Shown here piece by piece: positions 15,501 through 22,558 of a stretch of DNA of 64,000 nt. Location: positions 62,001-126,000 of the forward strand of contig JANQRF010000004.1 of assembly GCA_028289285.1 (NCBI GenBank), in the 5' to 3' direction. Source of the DNA: Alphaproteobacteria bacterium. GTDB lineage: Bacteria; Pseudomonadota; Alphaproteobacteria; Micavibrionales; Micavibrionaceae. The position numbers and the translations under genes are program-made. The stretch's first letter is position 1; every line of letters begins with the position of its first letter. Under the pieces are notes generated by a model. It saw nothing but the letters and a program-made list of their open reading frames with translations, did not search any database and was not told the DNA's origin.

Positions 15501-16928
15501 TTACTCAACATCCGCAATGCGCAGGACATTGGTTGTACCAGAAACACCAAAGGGAACGCCGGCGGTCATAACAATTTTATTGCCGCTTTGCGTGTAGCCT
15601 TTTTCTTTCGTCAATTTTATAGCGGCCTCAACCGTTTCGGCAAAGCTGTTGACGTTTGTAATATGAATGGAGCGCACGGCGTAAGACAGCATCAGGCGGC
15701 GCGCCGTGCTTTCATTTTGTGTCAGGCAGATCACCGGCACGGACGGGCGCTGACGCGCGGTGCGTAAGGTTGTTGACCCGGAGGTTGTGTAATTCACGAT
15801 GCAGGCCGCTTCTATGTCATGGGCAACATGCACGGCAGACACTGTGATCGCATCGGATGCGTCACTTTCCGTTTCGGGCGTATCGGATTTCATGATGCGC
15901 CGGTAGGCTTTATCCGCTTCGGTGCGCTGGCAAATGCGGTCCATGATGGAAACGGCTTCCACCGGGTAGGCGCCTGTTGCCGTTTCGGCAGAGAGCATCA
16001 CCGCATCCGCGCCGTCATACACAGCGGTCGCCACATCAGAAGCTTCGGCGCGGGTCGGGCGTGCATTTTCAATCATGGATTCAAGCATCTGCGTTGCAAC
16101 AATAATTGGTTTACCTGCATGACGCACTTTGCGCACGATTTTCTTTTGCACAGCGGGCACATCTTCAGGTGGAAGCTCAACGCCTAAATCACCGCGGGCA
16201 AGCATGACACCGTCGATATGTTTCAGGATTTCTGTAATGTCTTCAACGGCGCTTGGCTTTTCAATCTTGGCCATCAGCGCCGCGCGGCCATCAATAATTT
16301 TACGTGTTTCAAGCACATCGTCCGCGCGCTGGACAAAACTCTGCGCGACCCAGTCCACGCCCATCTCCAGCGCTGCGTCGAGATCCGTGCGATCTTTTTC
16401 CGTGAGTGCAGGAATAGGCAAAATAATGCCGGGTACGTTAAAGCCTTTATTATTAGAGAGCGCCTGCCCGGCAATGACTTCAACGGCTAAAAAGTCTTTG
16501 CCTTTTTCTTTCACCCCGACATGGACTTTTCCATCATCGAGAAGAATAGAGTCACCAATATTCAGTGCCTCCATAATTTCAGGGTGAGGCAAACACACGC
16601 GGGTCTCATCGCCGTCGCTTTCATCCAGATCAAAGCGCAGCGTCTGACCTTTGGTTAAGACAATTTTGCCGTCTTTAAATTGCCCAACGCGCAACTTCGG
16701 GCCCTGAAGGTCGGCAAGAATCCCAATCGGGCGGTTAAATTCTTTTTCAAGTTTGCGCGCCGTTTCCAGGTTTTTGCGGTGCGCCTCATGCGTGCCGTGG
16801 GAAAAATTCATCCGGAACACATCCACCCCGGTTTCAAACAACGTGCGCATCACATCTTCGTCGCCTGAAGCTGGTCCAAGCGTGGCAACGATTTTGGTCT
16901 GGCGGTAACGGCGAATGGATGTGGTCAT
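15501..16928 (-). CDS. pyk: Pyruvate kinase
   Basis: This cytoplasmic glycolytic enzyme converts phosphoenolpyruvate and ADP to pyruvate and ATP. The 475-residue length fits. Visible are RQTKIVATLGPAS at the N-terminus, VFRMNFSHG, the catalytic-loop region LMAKIEKPSAVE with MLARGDLGVELP, and QMLESMIENARPTRAEASDV. The C-terminal regulatory domain is complete. AAAAGGA precedes the ATG. It converges with the LapG-like gene three bases apart, so there is no room for a terminator. Confidence 0.95.
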   Translation of the reverse strand: MTTSIRRYRQTKIVATLGPASGDEDVMRTLFETGVDVFRMNFSHGTHEAHRKNLETARKLEKEFNRPIGILADLQGPKLRVGQFKDGKIVLTKGQTLRFDLDESDGDETRVCLPHPEIMEALNIGDSILLDDGKVHVGVKEKGKDFLAVEVIAGQALSNNKGFNVPGIILPIPALTEKDRTDLDAALEMGVDWVAQSFVQRADDVLETRKIIDGRAALMAKIEKPSAVEDITEILKHIDGVMLARGDLGVELPPEDVPAVQKKIVRKVRHAGKPIIVATQMLESMIENARPTRAEASDVATAVYDGADAVMLSAETATGAYPVEAVSIMDRICQRTEADKAYRRIMKSDTPETESDASDAITVSAVHVAHDIEAACIVNYTTSGSTTLRTARQRPSVPVICLTQNESTARRLMLSYAVRSIHITNVNSFAETVEAAIKLTKEKGYTQSGNKIVMTAGVPFGVSGTTNVLRIADVE

Positions 16929-16953
16929 GCGGTTTCCTTTTTTAGATTTTAAC

Positions 16954-16978
16954 CACAGAGCGCACAGAGATCACAGAG
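16954..16978. repeat. Triple CACAGAG motif upstream of pyk
   Basis: Three CACAGAG units spaced 9-10 bases apart lie in the leader between pyk and the 78-residue unknown gene. Similar CACAGAG runs occur between genes in various bacteria; no function is implied. Confidence 0.4.
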
Positions 16979-16979
16979 T

Positions 16980-17216
16980 TTATTTAAAAATGATGTTGTG
17001 CGCTTCGTTGAAAAAGGTTCTGACATGCCTGATATGAACGGCGAGGCGTTCATACAAATAATAGGGTACGTGCTCCTCCGAAAAATTTTCAATAATATAG
17101 GCAATATCTTCCAGAAAAATCAGCTCTGTTTCCAGTTGGTCAAGACTATTAAACGCATCTTGTCTTTGATCTTTTCCAAGATATAAAGCGTTTTTATTTT
17201 TGAATGAAAAAAACAT
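16980..17216 (-). CDS. Small hypothetical protein
   Basis: This is a 78-residue protein with helical character (DQLETELIFLEDIAYIIENF, then YYLYERLAVHIRHVRTFFNE) and no recognised domain. It is divergent from the HTH-RHH regulator at 17400 across an AT-rich gap that holds a 23-base palindrome, so that regulator may control it. A ribosome binding site (AAGGAG) lies just before the ATG. I cannot assign a role; a toxin partner is one untested possibility. Confidence 0.5.
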   Translation of the reverse strand: MFFSFKNKNALYLGKDQRQDAFNSLDQLETELIFLEDIAYIIENFSEEHVPYYLYERLAVHIRHVRTFFNEAHNIIFK

Positions 17217-17335
17217 GGATGGCTCCTTAATGTTGATATTTAAATAAAACCATCCTTAAAAAGTTTTTAACTTTTAAAAAAATGATATTATATTTTCTTA
17301 TATAAATCAATTCTTTTTGTAAAAATATTCCTATT

Positions 17336-17358
17336 AAATTAGTAAATTTTACTAATTT
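17336..17358. promoter_or_regulatory. 23-base perfect palindrome before the HTH-RHH regulator
   Basis: AAATTAGTAAA and TTTACTAATTT flank a single central T, 42 bases before the regulator's ATG. Its position and symmetry make it a likely operator for autoregulation. The whole 17217-17399 gap is very AT-rich, which raises chance symmetry somewhat. Confidence 0.6.
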
Positions 17359-17399
17359 TATTGTGAAGATGTTTTCGTGAAAAAGCTTTAAATTTATGT

Positions 17400-17777
17400 A
17401 TGAGTTCTTCCAAAGCAAAACAGCTGGCCAAACGATTTAAGCAGGCGCGCGAACAAGCGGATTTATCCCAGACAGAGTTGGCGCATGCTCTTGGCGTTGT
17501 GCCACAAGCCGTTCAACATGTTGAAAGCGGCAGGGTTGCAAAACCTAAATTTTTGCCCGAAGCTGCAAAATATCTTGGTGTTTCTTATGACTGGTTGTTG
17601 TCAGGAGAACAAAAAGATGAACCATCATCCAAAAAAACAGAGCGTGTCGGGCTGGTTTTCAGCCCCGAAGAGGTCAAAGCCATTGATGACTGGCGCAGGA
17701 AACAGGAAGAGCTTCCTTCGCGTAGTGAGGCTATTCGACGCCTTATAAAAATGGCGCTGAAATCCAAAGCAAAATAA
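17400..17777 (+). CDS. XRE-type HTH fused to a ribbon-helix-helix-like tail
   Basis: This is a 125-residue regulator. Residues 1-65 form a Cro/CI helix-turn-helix (LAKRFKQAREQADLSQTELA, then LGVVPQAVQHVESGRV); residues 80-120 (LVFSPEEVKAIDDWRRKQEE, then LPSRSEAIRRLIKMAL) look like a ribbon-helix-helix segment, the second DNA-binding or dimerisation fold common in antitoxins. Two such folds in one short protein are unusual. No Shine-Dalgarno is evident before the ATG. A perfect palindrome sits upstream. Confidence 0.75.
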   Translation: MSSSKAKQLAKRFKQAREQADLSQTELAHALGVVPQAVQHVESGRVAKPKFLPEAAKYLGVSYDWLLSGEQKDEPSSKKTERVGLVFSPEEVKAIDDWRRKQEELPSRSEAIRRLIKMALKSKAK

Positions 17778-18263
17778 TTTCAACAAAGATTCGAATCACC
17801 TGCGACTCACAGGAAAACCGCTGGCTGGAGCCTATTTTAATTAAGTCTCGACAGGGATTTTAAAGCGCGCTATAAAGAACATAGCATGAACATATGGGGG
17901 CAGGGTCTATATATAGGCCTGACAAGCGTCGCGCAGCGCGGGCAAAATTTGCGATAAGTTTGAAACAGAATTGCTTTTTTTATTTTTGAATCTTTCAAAA
18001 AGGGAGGAAAACACCCTCGGAAAAATGCGGACGTATGTGAAAAATTGAGAAAATTGAGGCGGTTATTGGGCTCATCCACAGGGCAGTTGCGCGGGTCAAA
18101 CCGTGCGTGGAAAAAGTCCGATTTGACTGGACAGCCCCACGAGATATAGTATGATCTTAGAACGATAACCGCTAGGGGTTGTGGGTCAGGGTTTCTTCTT
18201 CCACAGCTCCTTCCACAGATTTATTCATATTTTCAACGTCTTGCTTAAAGGGAGCACAGGGGA
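17778..18263. other. Long leader/intergenic region before nrdA
   Basis: This 486-base stretch has no convincing coding sequence. It contains a T-rich run near 17971-17984, a palindromic TCTATATATAGG-like patch near 17908, a near-consensus DnaA box TCATCCACA at about 18072 and the nrdA promoter with a candidate NrdR box. A small RNA cannot be excluded, but I see no known RNA family. Confidence 0.5.
18123..18153 (+). promoter_or_regulatory. nrdA promoter overlapped by a candidate NrdR box
   Basis: TTGACT (18123-18128) and TATAGT (18145-18150) are spaced 16 bases. CACGAGATATAGTATG (18138-18153) resembles one NrdR box and covers the -10, the arrangement by which NrdR represses ribonucleotide reductase genes. 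NrdR boxes usually come in pairs; I did not find a clear second one. Confidence 0.5.
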
Positions 18264-20093
18264 ATGTTTGACTATGCACAAATTGAAGGCGGCAACCGGG
18301 TTCAGATCGACCGGTCCCGCGATGAAAATCTCACAAAATTCGGGATTGAAACGCTTTATGACCGCTATTTGCTCCCCGAAGAGGCCCCGCAGGACCTTTT
18401 TGCGCGTGTTGCGCTGTATTATGGGGACGATTCGGCCCATTCCCAGCGTCTTTATGACTATATTTCCAAGCTTTGGTTCATGCCGGCCACACCTGTGCTG
18501 TCGAACGGGGGGACGAATCGCGGCCTGCCGATCTCTTGTTTCTTAAATGAAACACAAGATAGCCTCGATGACATCGTGTCCCTTTGGAATGAGAATGTCT
18601 GGCTGGCCTCTTTGGGCGGCGGGATCGGCTCTTACTGGGGCAATGTCCGCTCGATTGGTGAAAAAGTTGGCCGTAACGGCAAAACCTCCGGGATCGTGCC
18701 GTTCATCCGGGTGATGGATTCTTTGACGCTGGCGATTTCGCAAGGCTCTTTACGCCGCGGATCAGCCGCAATTTACCTGCCGATCTGGCATCCTGAAATT
18801 GAAGAGTTTATCGAGATCCGCCGTCCGACCGGCGGTGATCCGAACAGAAAAGCGCTGAACCTGCATCACGGCGTGCTCGTGAATAACAAATTCATGCAGG
18901 CGGTCGAAAATGATGAAGAATGGGCGCTGAAATCCCCCAAAGATAAAGCAGTTGTCTCTAAGGTTTCTGCGCGCGAATTGTGGATCCGCCTTCTGACCGC
19001 GCGGATTGAAACCGGCGAGCCATACATTATTTATGAAGATCATGTGAATGACCGTATTCCGGACCACCATAAGATGGCGGGGCTGAATGTGAAAATGTCG
19101 AATCTGTGCTCCGAGATCACGCTGCCGACAGGCCGTGACCATATGGGCAATGACCGCACAGCGGTGTGCTGCTTATCGTCGCTTAACCTGGAGACATGGG
19201 ATGAGTGGCAGGACCATCCGACCTTTATCGAAGATATTATGCGGTTCCTGGATAATGTTTTGTCCGACTTTATTGAGAAAGCACCGGACAGTATGAAGCG
19301 CGCAAAATATTCTGCAATGCGCGAACGCTCTGTCGGGCTTGGCGTCATGGGATATCATTCTTTCTTACAATCAAAAATGATTCCAATGGAAGGGGTGATG
19401 GCCAAAGTCTGGAACCGCCGCATGTTCCAACATATTAAACGCGGCGTTGATGATGCCTCCCAGAAACTGGCTGAAGAGCGCGGCGCGTGCCCGGATGCAG
19501 CCGATTACGGGATTAATGAGCGTTTCTCGAACAAGATGGCGATTGCGCCAACGGCGTCGATTTCCATTATTTGCGGCGGGGCGTCCCCGGGGATTGAACC
19601 GAACGCAGCGAACGCTTACACGCATAAAACGCTGTCCGGGTCTTTTGAGGTCAAAAATAAATACCTCACACAATTGCTGGAAGAAAAAGGCCAGAACACG
19701 GACGATACCTGGTCGTCGATCTTTACCAATGAAGGCTCCGTGCAGCATCTCGACTTCTTATCGCAAGATGAAAAAGATGTGTTTAAAACAGCCTTTGAAA
19801 TGGACCAGCGCTGGCTGATCGAACATGCCGCCGACCGCACACCGTTTGTGTGCCAGGCGCAGAGCCTGAACATCTTCCTGCCGGCCAACGTGCATAAGCG
19901 CGACCTGCACCAGATTCACTGGGAAGCCTGGAAGAAAGGCGTGAAGTCGCTTTATTACTGCCGCTCCAAATCGATCCAGCGCGCGGAAAGTAATGCCTCG
20001 TGGATTCGCAGCCGTGAATCCCAGGGCCGCGAACCCGAGCTGCCGGAACAGCCGCAGGAGGATAAATACGAAGAGTGCCTTGCCTGTCAGTAA
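18264..20093 (+). CDS. nrdA: Class I ribonucleotide reductase, large subunit
   Basis: The catalytic subunit reduces ribonucleoside diphosphates to deoxyribonucleotides with a radical from NrdB. Visible are the redox Cys92 (PISCFLNET), the active-site Asn280-Cys282-Glu284 (SNLCSEITLP), Cys302/303, the radical-path Tyr pair in SLYYCRSK and the C-terminal shuttle CLACQ. At 609 residues it lacks the N-terminal ATP-cone found in the E. coli enzyme, as do several alphaproteobacterial NrdA proteins. No nrdB follows; the next gene is a small membrane protein. AGGGGA precedes the ATG. Confidence 0.92.
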   Translation: MFDYAQIEGGNRVQIDRSRDENLTKFGIETLYDRYLLPEEAPQDLFARVALYYGDDSAHSQRLYDYISKLWFMPATPVLSNGGTNRGLPISCFLNETQDSLDDIVSLWNENVWLASLGGGIGSYWGNVRSIGEKVGRNGKTSGIVPFIRVMDSLTLAISQGSLRRGSAAIYLPIWHPEIEEFIEIRRPTGGDPNRKALNLHHGVLVNNKFMQAVENDEEWALKSPKDKAVVSKVSARELWIRLLTARIETGEPYIIYEDHVNDRIPDHHKMAGLNVKMSNLCSEITLPTGRDHMGNDRTAVCCLSSLNLETWDEWQDHPTFIEDIMRFLDNVLSDFIEKAPDSMKRAKYSAMRERSVGLGVMGYHSFLQSKMIPMEGVMAKVWNRRMFQHIKRGVDDASQKLAEERGACPDAADYGINERFSNKMAIAPTASISIICGGASPGIEPNAANAYTHKTLSGSFEVKNKYLTQLLEEKGQNTDDTWSSIFTNEGSVQHLDFLSQDEKDVFKTAFEMDQRWLIEHAADRTPFVCQAQSLNIFLPANVHKRDLHQIHWEAWKKGVKSLYYCRSKSIQRAESNASWIRSRESQGREPELPEQPQEDKYEECLACQ

Positions 20094-20108
20094 TTGCGTG
20101 ATAAGAGA

Positions 20109-20519
20109 ATGGAAAACAGACTCTATTTCATAGAGATTGCAGTTAAGAATGTTATTTTAGCCGCGCTCACATTCTATTCATACGGTCATATTGCGGATGC
20201 GTTTTCCGTTATTCAAGATCAGGGTGTTTTGAACACCCTGATTTTATTTGTCGGCCTGATTATCGTTGTACCGCTTTTCGGGTGTTTTGCCTTTACCTAT
20301 GAGCTTATCAATCAAAACTCGATCTTTCAGAGAATGCTGGCTCATGTGATCGCGTTTACGATCATGCTCGCCACCTTCATGTTACTGCTCATGATTGATG
20401 TTTTATTTATCATGCTGGTTGGAGATATTCTTATTTTCAGATTTGTCCTGCTTTTGCTTTTAATCAGTATTTTCCTGTATGACTTCTGGGACGCGCTGCG
20501 GCTGACAAATAAAAAATAG
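20109..20519 (+). CDS. Small integral membrane protein
   Basis: This is a 136-residue protein with about four membrane spans (around AVKNVILAALTFYSYG, TLILFVGLIIVVPLFGCF, VIAFTIMLATFMLLLMI and FRFVLLLLLISIFLYDF). No recognised family. The ATG at 20109 with AAGAGA upstream is preferred over the TTG at 20094. It follows nrdA by 15 bases and could be co-transcribed, though a functional link is not evident. Confidence 0.6.
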   Translation: MENRLYFIEIAVKNVILAALTFYSYGHIADAFSVIQDQGVLNTLILFVGLIIVVPLFGCFAFTYELINQNSIFQRMLAHVIAFTIMLATFMLLLMIDVLFIMLVGDILIFRFVLLLLLISIFLYDFWDALRLTNKK

Positions 20520-20590
20520 ATAAAGTCTGGGTTTGCATTGACCCGGCCTTATAATTATGTTAAAAGAATAGAAAAATCAGGGAGAGTAAA

Positions 20591-20938
20591 ATGTTTTACA
20601 GAGAATATGATCGAAGATTAACCAGTCCATTTAATCGAAATTTTTTCGGTGATAAGCTGGACAGGCTTACCCGCGCGAGGAGCATTTTTAGCGATCTAAC
20701 AGCTATAGATAACAGGGAAAAGATCGACCCATTAGGGGCACTTGGTGAAAGCTTTTTGAAAAGTTCCTGGGGGCAGTTCCTTCTTACACCGCTGCGTGGA
20801 ATTAACTATGCGTTTGATATAGCTACAGACCCGGCGTTAATACATGCACGTCAATGTGATCGCCGGGGTGATGTTCGCAGCGCTGAGCAGCACCGGCGCA
20901 CTCTGAGAGATAGATATCCACCAAAAGACATTTTTTAA
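20591..20938 (+). CDS. Hypothetical protein
   Basis: This is a 115-residue Arg-rich protein without signal peptide or membrane segment. AGGGAGAG precedes the ATG at ideal distance, and the stop lies one base from the convergent lptE stop, which matches the tight convergent spacing elsewhere in the window and supports a real gene. The sequence (for example SSWGQFLLTPLRGINYAFDI) matches no family I know. Confidence 0.6.
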   Translation: MFYREYDRRLTSPFNRNFFGDKLDRLTRARSIFSDLTAIDNREKIDPLGALGESFLKSSWGQFLLTPLRGINYAFDIATDPALIHARQCDRRGDVRSAEQHRRTLRDRYPPKDIF

Positions 20939-20939
20939 T

Positions 20940-21503
20940 CTAACGCTTAAAATAGAGCACAATCTGCTGTTCGATCTGGCGGGCGAGGTCGGAAAGGGCG
21001 GCTTCGCGCACATCCTGCTCGGCAACGCGGGTTGTGAATTGAGAGCCAAGTACGTCATAAGACGATGAAGCTTTGAGCGCACGTTGAAGCACAATTTCAG
21101 ATGTGCGTTTATCAATCAGGGTCATGGGCGCAGCAACGGTAAGCTGGCGGCGCGTGGCTTCAGAGTCTACCGTGATATCAAAATCAAATTCATTCTGGAC
21201 GATTTTGCCGACCACAAGCGTATAGGCCGGATCGCTTGGGTAACCTTTGGAATAAAACCGGTCAATCAGCGCATTGCGCAAATAGACCCCTTCCGCATCG
21301 GGGATGGCGTTAATCTCAATACTGTCGAGACCGCCGCGCACGGAGGAAAAGTTCAGCGGAACGGAGGCTCCAACCCCAATCTCTCCGCCGCCGCTTGATC
21401 CGATCGACCCGCCATACATCGGCTGCCAGCCGCAGGCAGAGAGCAGGAGCAGGGCGCAGGGCGCAAGATGTATGAAAAGAAACCGCATATGCTTTTTAAT
21501 CAT
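20940..21503 (-). CDS. lptE: LPS-assembly lipoprotein LptE
   Basis: LptE plugs the LptD barrel that delivers lipopolysaccharide to the outer leaflet. The 187-residue protein has a lipoprotein signal with lipobox LLSAC, then CGWQPMYGG, a common start for alphaproteobacterial LptE, and the alternating strands and final helix (DLARQIEQQIVLYFKR) of the family. It usually lies between leuS and holA; here an XRE gene and a Cys-rich protein gene separate it from leuS, and about 8 kb separates it from holA. Confidence 0.88.
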   Translation of the reverse strand: MIKKHMRFLFIHLAPCALLLLSACGWQPMYGGSIGSSGGGEIGVGASVPLNFSSVRGGLDSIEINAIPDAEGVYLRNALIDRFYSKGYPSDPAYTLVVGKIVQNEFDFDITVDSEATRRQLTVAAPMTLIDKRTSEIVLQRALKASSSYDVLGSQFTTRVAEQDVREAALSDLARQIEQQIVLYFKR

Positions 21504-21539
21504 GAATAAAACAAGTTGGATACGGGTTTTTTTGCTTTT

Positions 21540-21767
21540 TTACCGGCGGTCTTGCGTTGTCCAGGAAATCGAACAGCCATCCTCGCCAAATGTAATGCCC
21601 GCCTGTTTTAAAATCGTATAAATCGCCCTGTAAGCGGAACTTTGAATATCCACCCCTTTTTCAAAACGGCTGATATAGCGGTAATCCTCTATGTCCGCTG
21701 CCGCAGCCAGTTTCTTATAGCTCCACTGCAAGGCCCCGCGGGCGGCTGAACATTGTCTTGGTGTCAT
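21540..21767 (-). CDS. Short XRE-type helix-turn-helix protein
   Basis: This is a 75-residue DNA-binding protein of the same subtype as the regulator at 185-829 (MTPRQCSAARGALQWSYKKL compared with TPSQCRAARALLNWSQPELA) but lacking an effector domain. I chose the ATG at 21767 because conserved residues begin there; the frame stays open to 21809. It is divergent from a secreted Cys-rich protein gene, and a small palindrome overlaps that gene's -10 box, so it may repress it. Confidence 0.65.
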   Translation of the reverse strand: MTPRQCSAARGALQWSYKKLAAAADIEDYRYISRFEKGVDIQSSAYRAIYTILKQAGITFGEDGCSISWTTQDRR

Positions 21768-21803
21768 GCAAAGGACAATAACTCTTAAAAAACCGCCATT
21801 ACA

Positions 21804-21837
21804 TTGCAAAAAAAGGCTTTATTATGATATAATATCA
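21804..21837 (+). promoter_or_regulatory. Promoter with overlapping TGATAT-A-ATATCA operator
   Basis: TTGCAA (21804-21809) and a perfect TATAAT (21828-21833) are spaced 18 bases. The 13-base palindrome TGATATAATATCA (21825-21837) covers the -10. A further half-site-like TATATCAT lies just downstream. This fits repression by the adjacent divergent XRE protein. Confidence 0.6.
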
Positions 21838-21877
21838 ATTAAAAGATTTTATATCATTAGGAAGAGCACTCTTAAAG

Positions 21878-22555
21878 ATGAAACAGATCATCCACCTGCG
21901 CCGGTATGCGCTTCAAACCATGTTGGTTTTGGGGGTTCTTTTCATGTTTACGGCCCCCGGCAATGCCTTTGCGCAGGAGATTTTCCGGGTCAATCCGGGG
22001 CAAACTGTTGAGATCGACCGGCACGGCGTGTGCCAGCGTGTGACGAATTCCGGCGGTGCGGGTGTTATGGTGCCAACCCGCCAGGCGGCGGCCTGGAGCA
22101 GTTTCCGGTCAAGCCCGCCGCCGGGGGTCAGTCTTTCAAATTGTGCGCCTGCTTGTGGCGGTGTGTCGATAGGCGGGTATTGCTGGTATGCCGGCGCGCG
22201 GGCGCAATCCTGCACCACTGTCTGTTCAGGAAGGGGCGGTGTTAATATAACCGGGACAAGGAATTATGCCGGTTCCGGCGGGGCTGCCGGTAATTGTTAT
22301 GCGGTTGCTGCTGCGCTTGGATTATCTAACTCGCCGGGAGGAAACCTTAGCGGTGGCTCTTGTACAACTGGGAACACTACGATTGGTATTGGCGGTTCAC
22401 CAACAGGACTTGGTTGTATGCAGACGGAAAATTCATGGTTTCCCGGATTTTTTACAATAGTGCATTGCTCTTCACCGACAACAACAGCCAGTGCACTTGG
22501 TGTAGGAAATCAATATAATAGCCACGTTCGCCGAGTGTGTGCCTGTAGTAATTAA
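21878..22555 (+). CDS. Secreted Gly/Cys-rich protein
   Basis: This 225-residue protein has a signal peptide (core MLVLGVLFMFTAPGNAFAQ) and then a Gly/Ser-rich region with about ten Cys, including CAPACGGVSIGGYCWYAGA, SCTTVCSGRGG, NCYAVAAALG and a final RRVCACSN. The spacing suggests a disulfide-bonded extracellular domain; related Cys-rich domains occur in surface proteins of unknown role, from memory only. It has a promoter with an operator of its own and converges with leuS three bases apart. Confidence 0.65.
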   Translation: MKQIIHLRRYALQTMLVLGVLFMFTAPGNAFAQEIFRVNPGQTVEIDRHGVCQRVTNSGGAGVMVPTRQAAAWSSFRSSPPPGVSLSNCAPACGGVSIGGYCWYAGARAQSCTTVCSGRGGVNITGTRNYAGSGGAAGNCYAVAAALGLSNSPGGNLSGGSCTTGNTTIGIGGSPTGLGCMQTENSWFPGFFTIVHCSSPTTTASALGVGNQYNSHVRRVCACSN

Positions 22556-22558
22556 AAC

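Noticed and set aside
17784..17830. GATTCGAATC resembling a tRNA T-arm
   Set aside because: Palindromic on its own, and no acceptor stem or anticodon arm can be drawn around it.
17905..17920. TCTATATATAGG as a second NrdR box
   Set aside because: More than 200 bases from the promoter, so not the paired arrangement.
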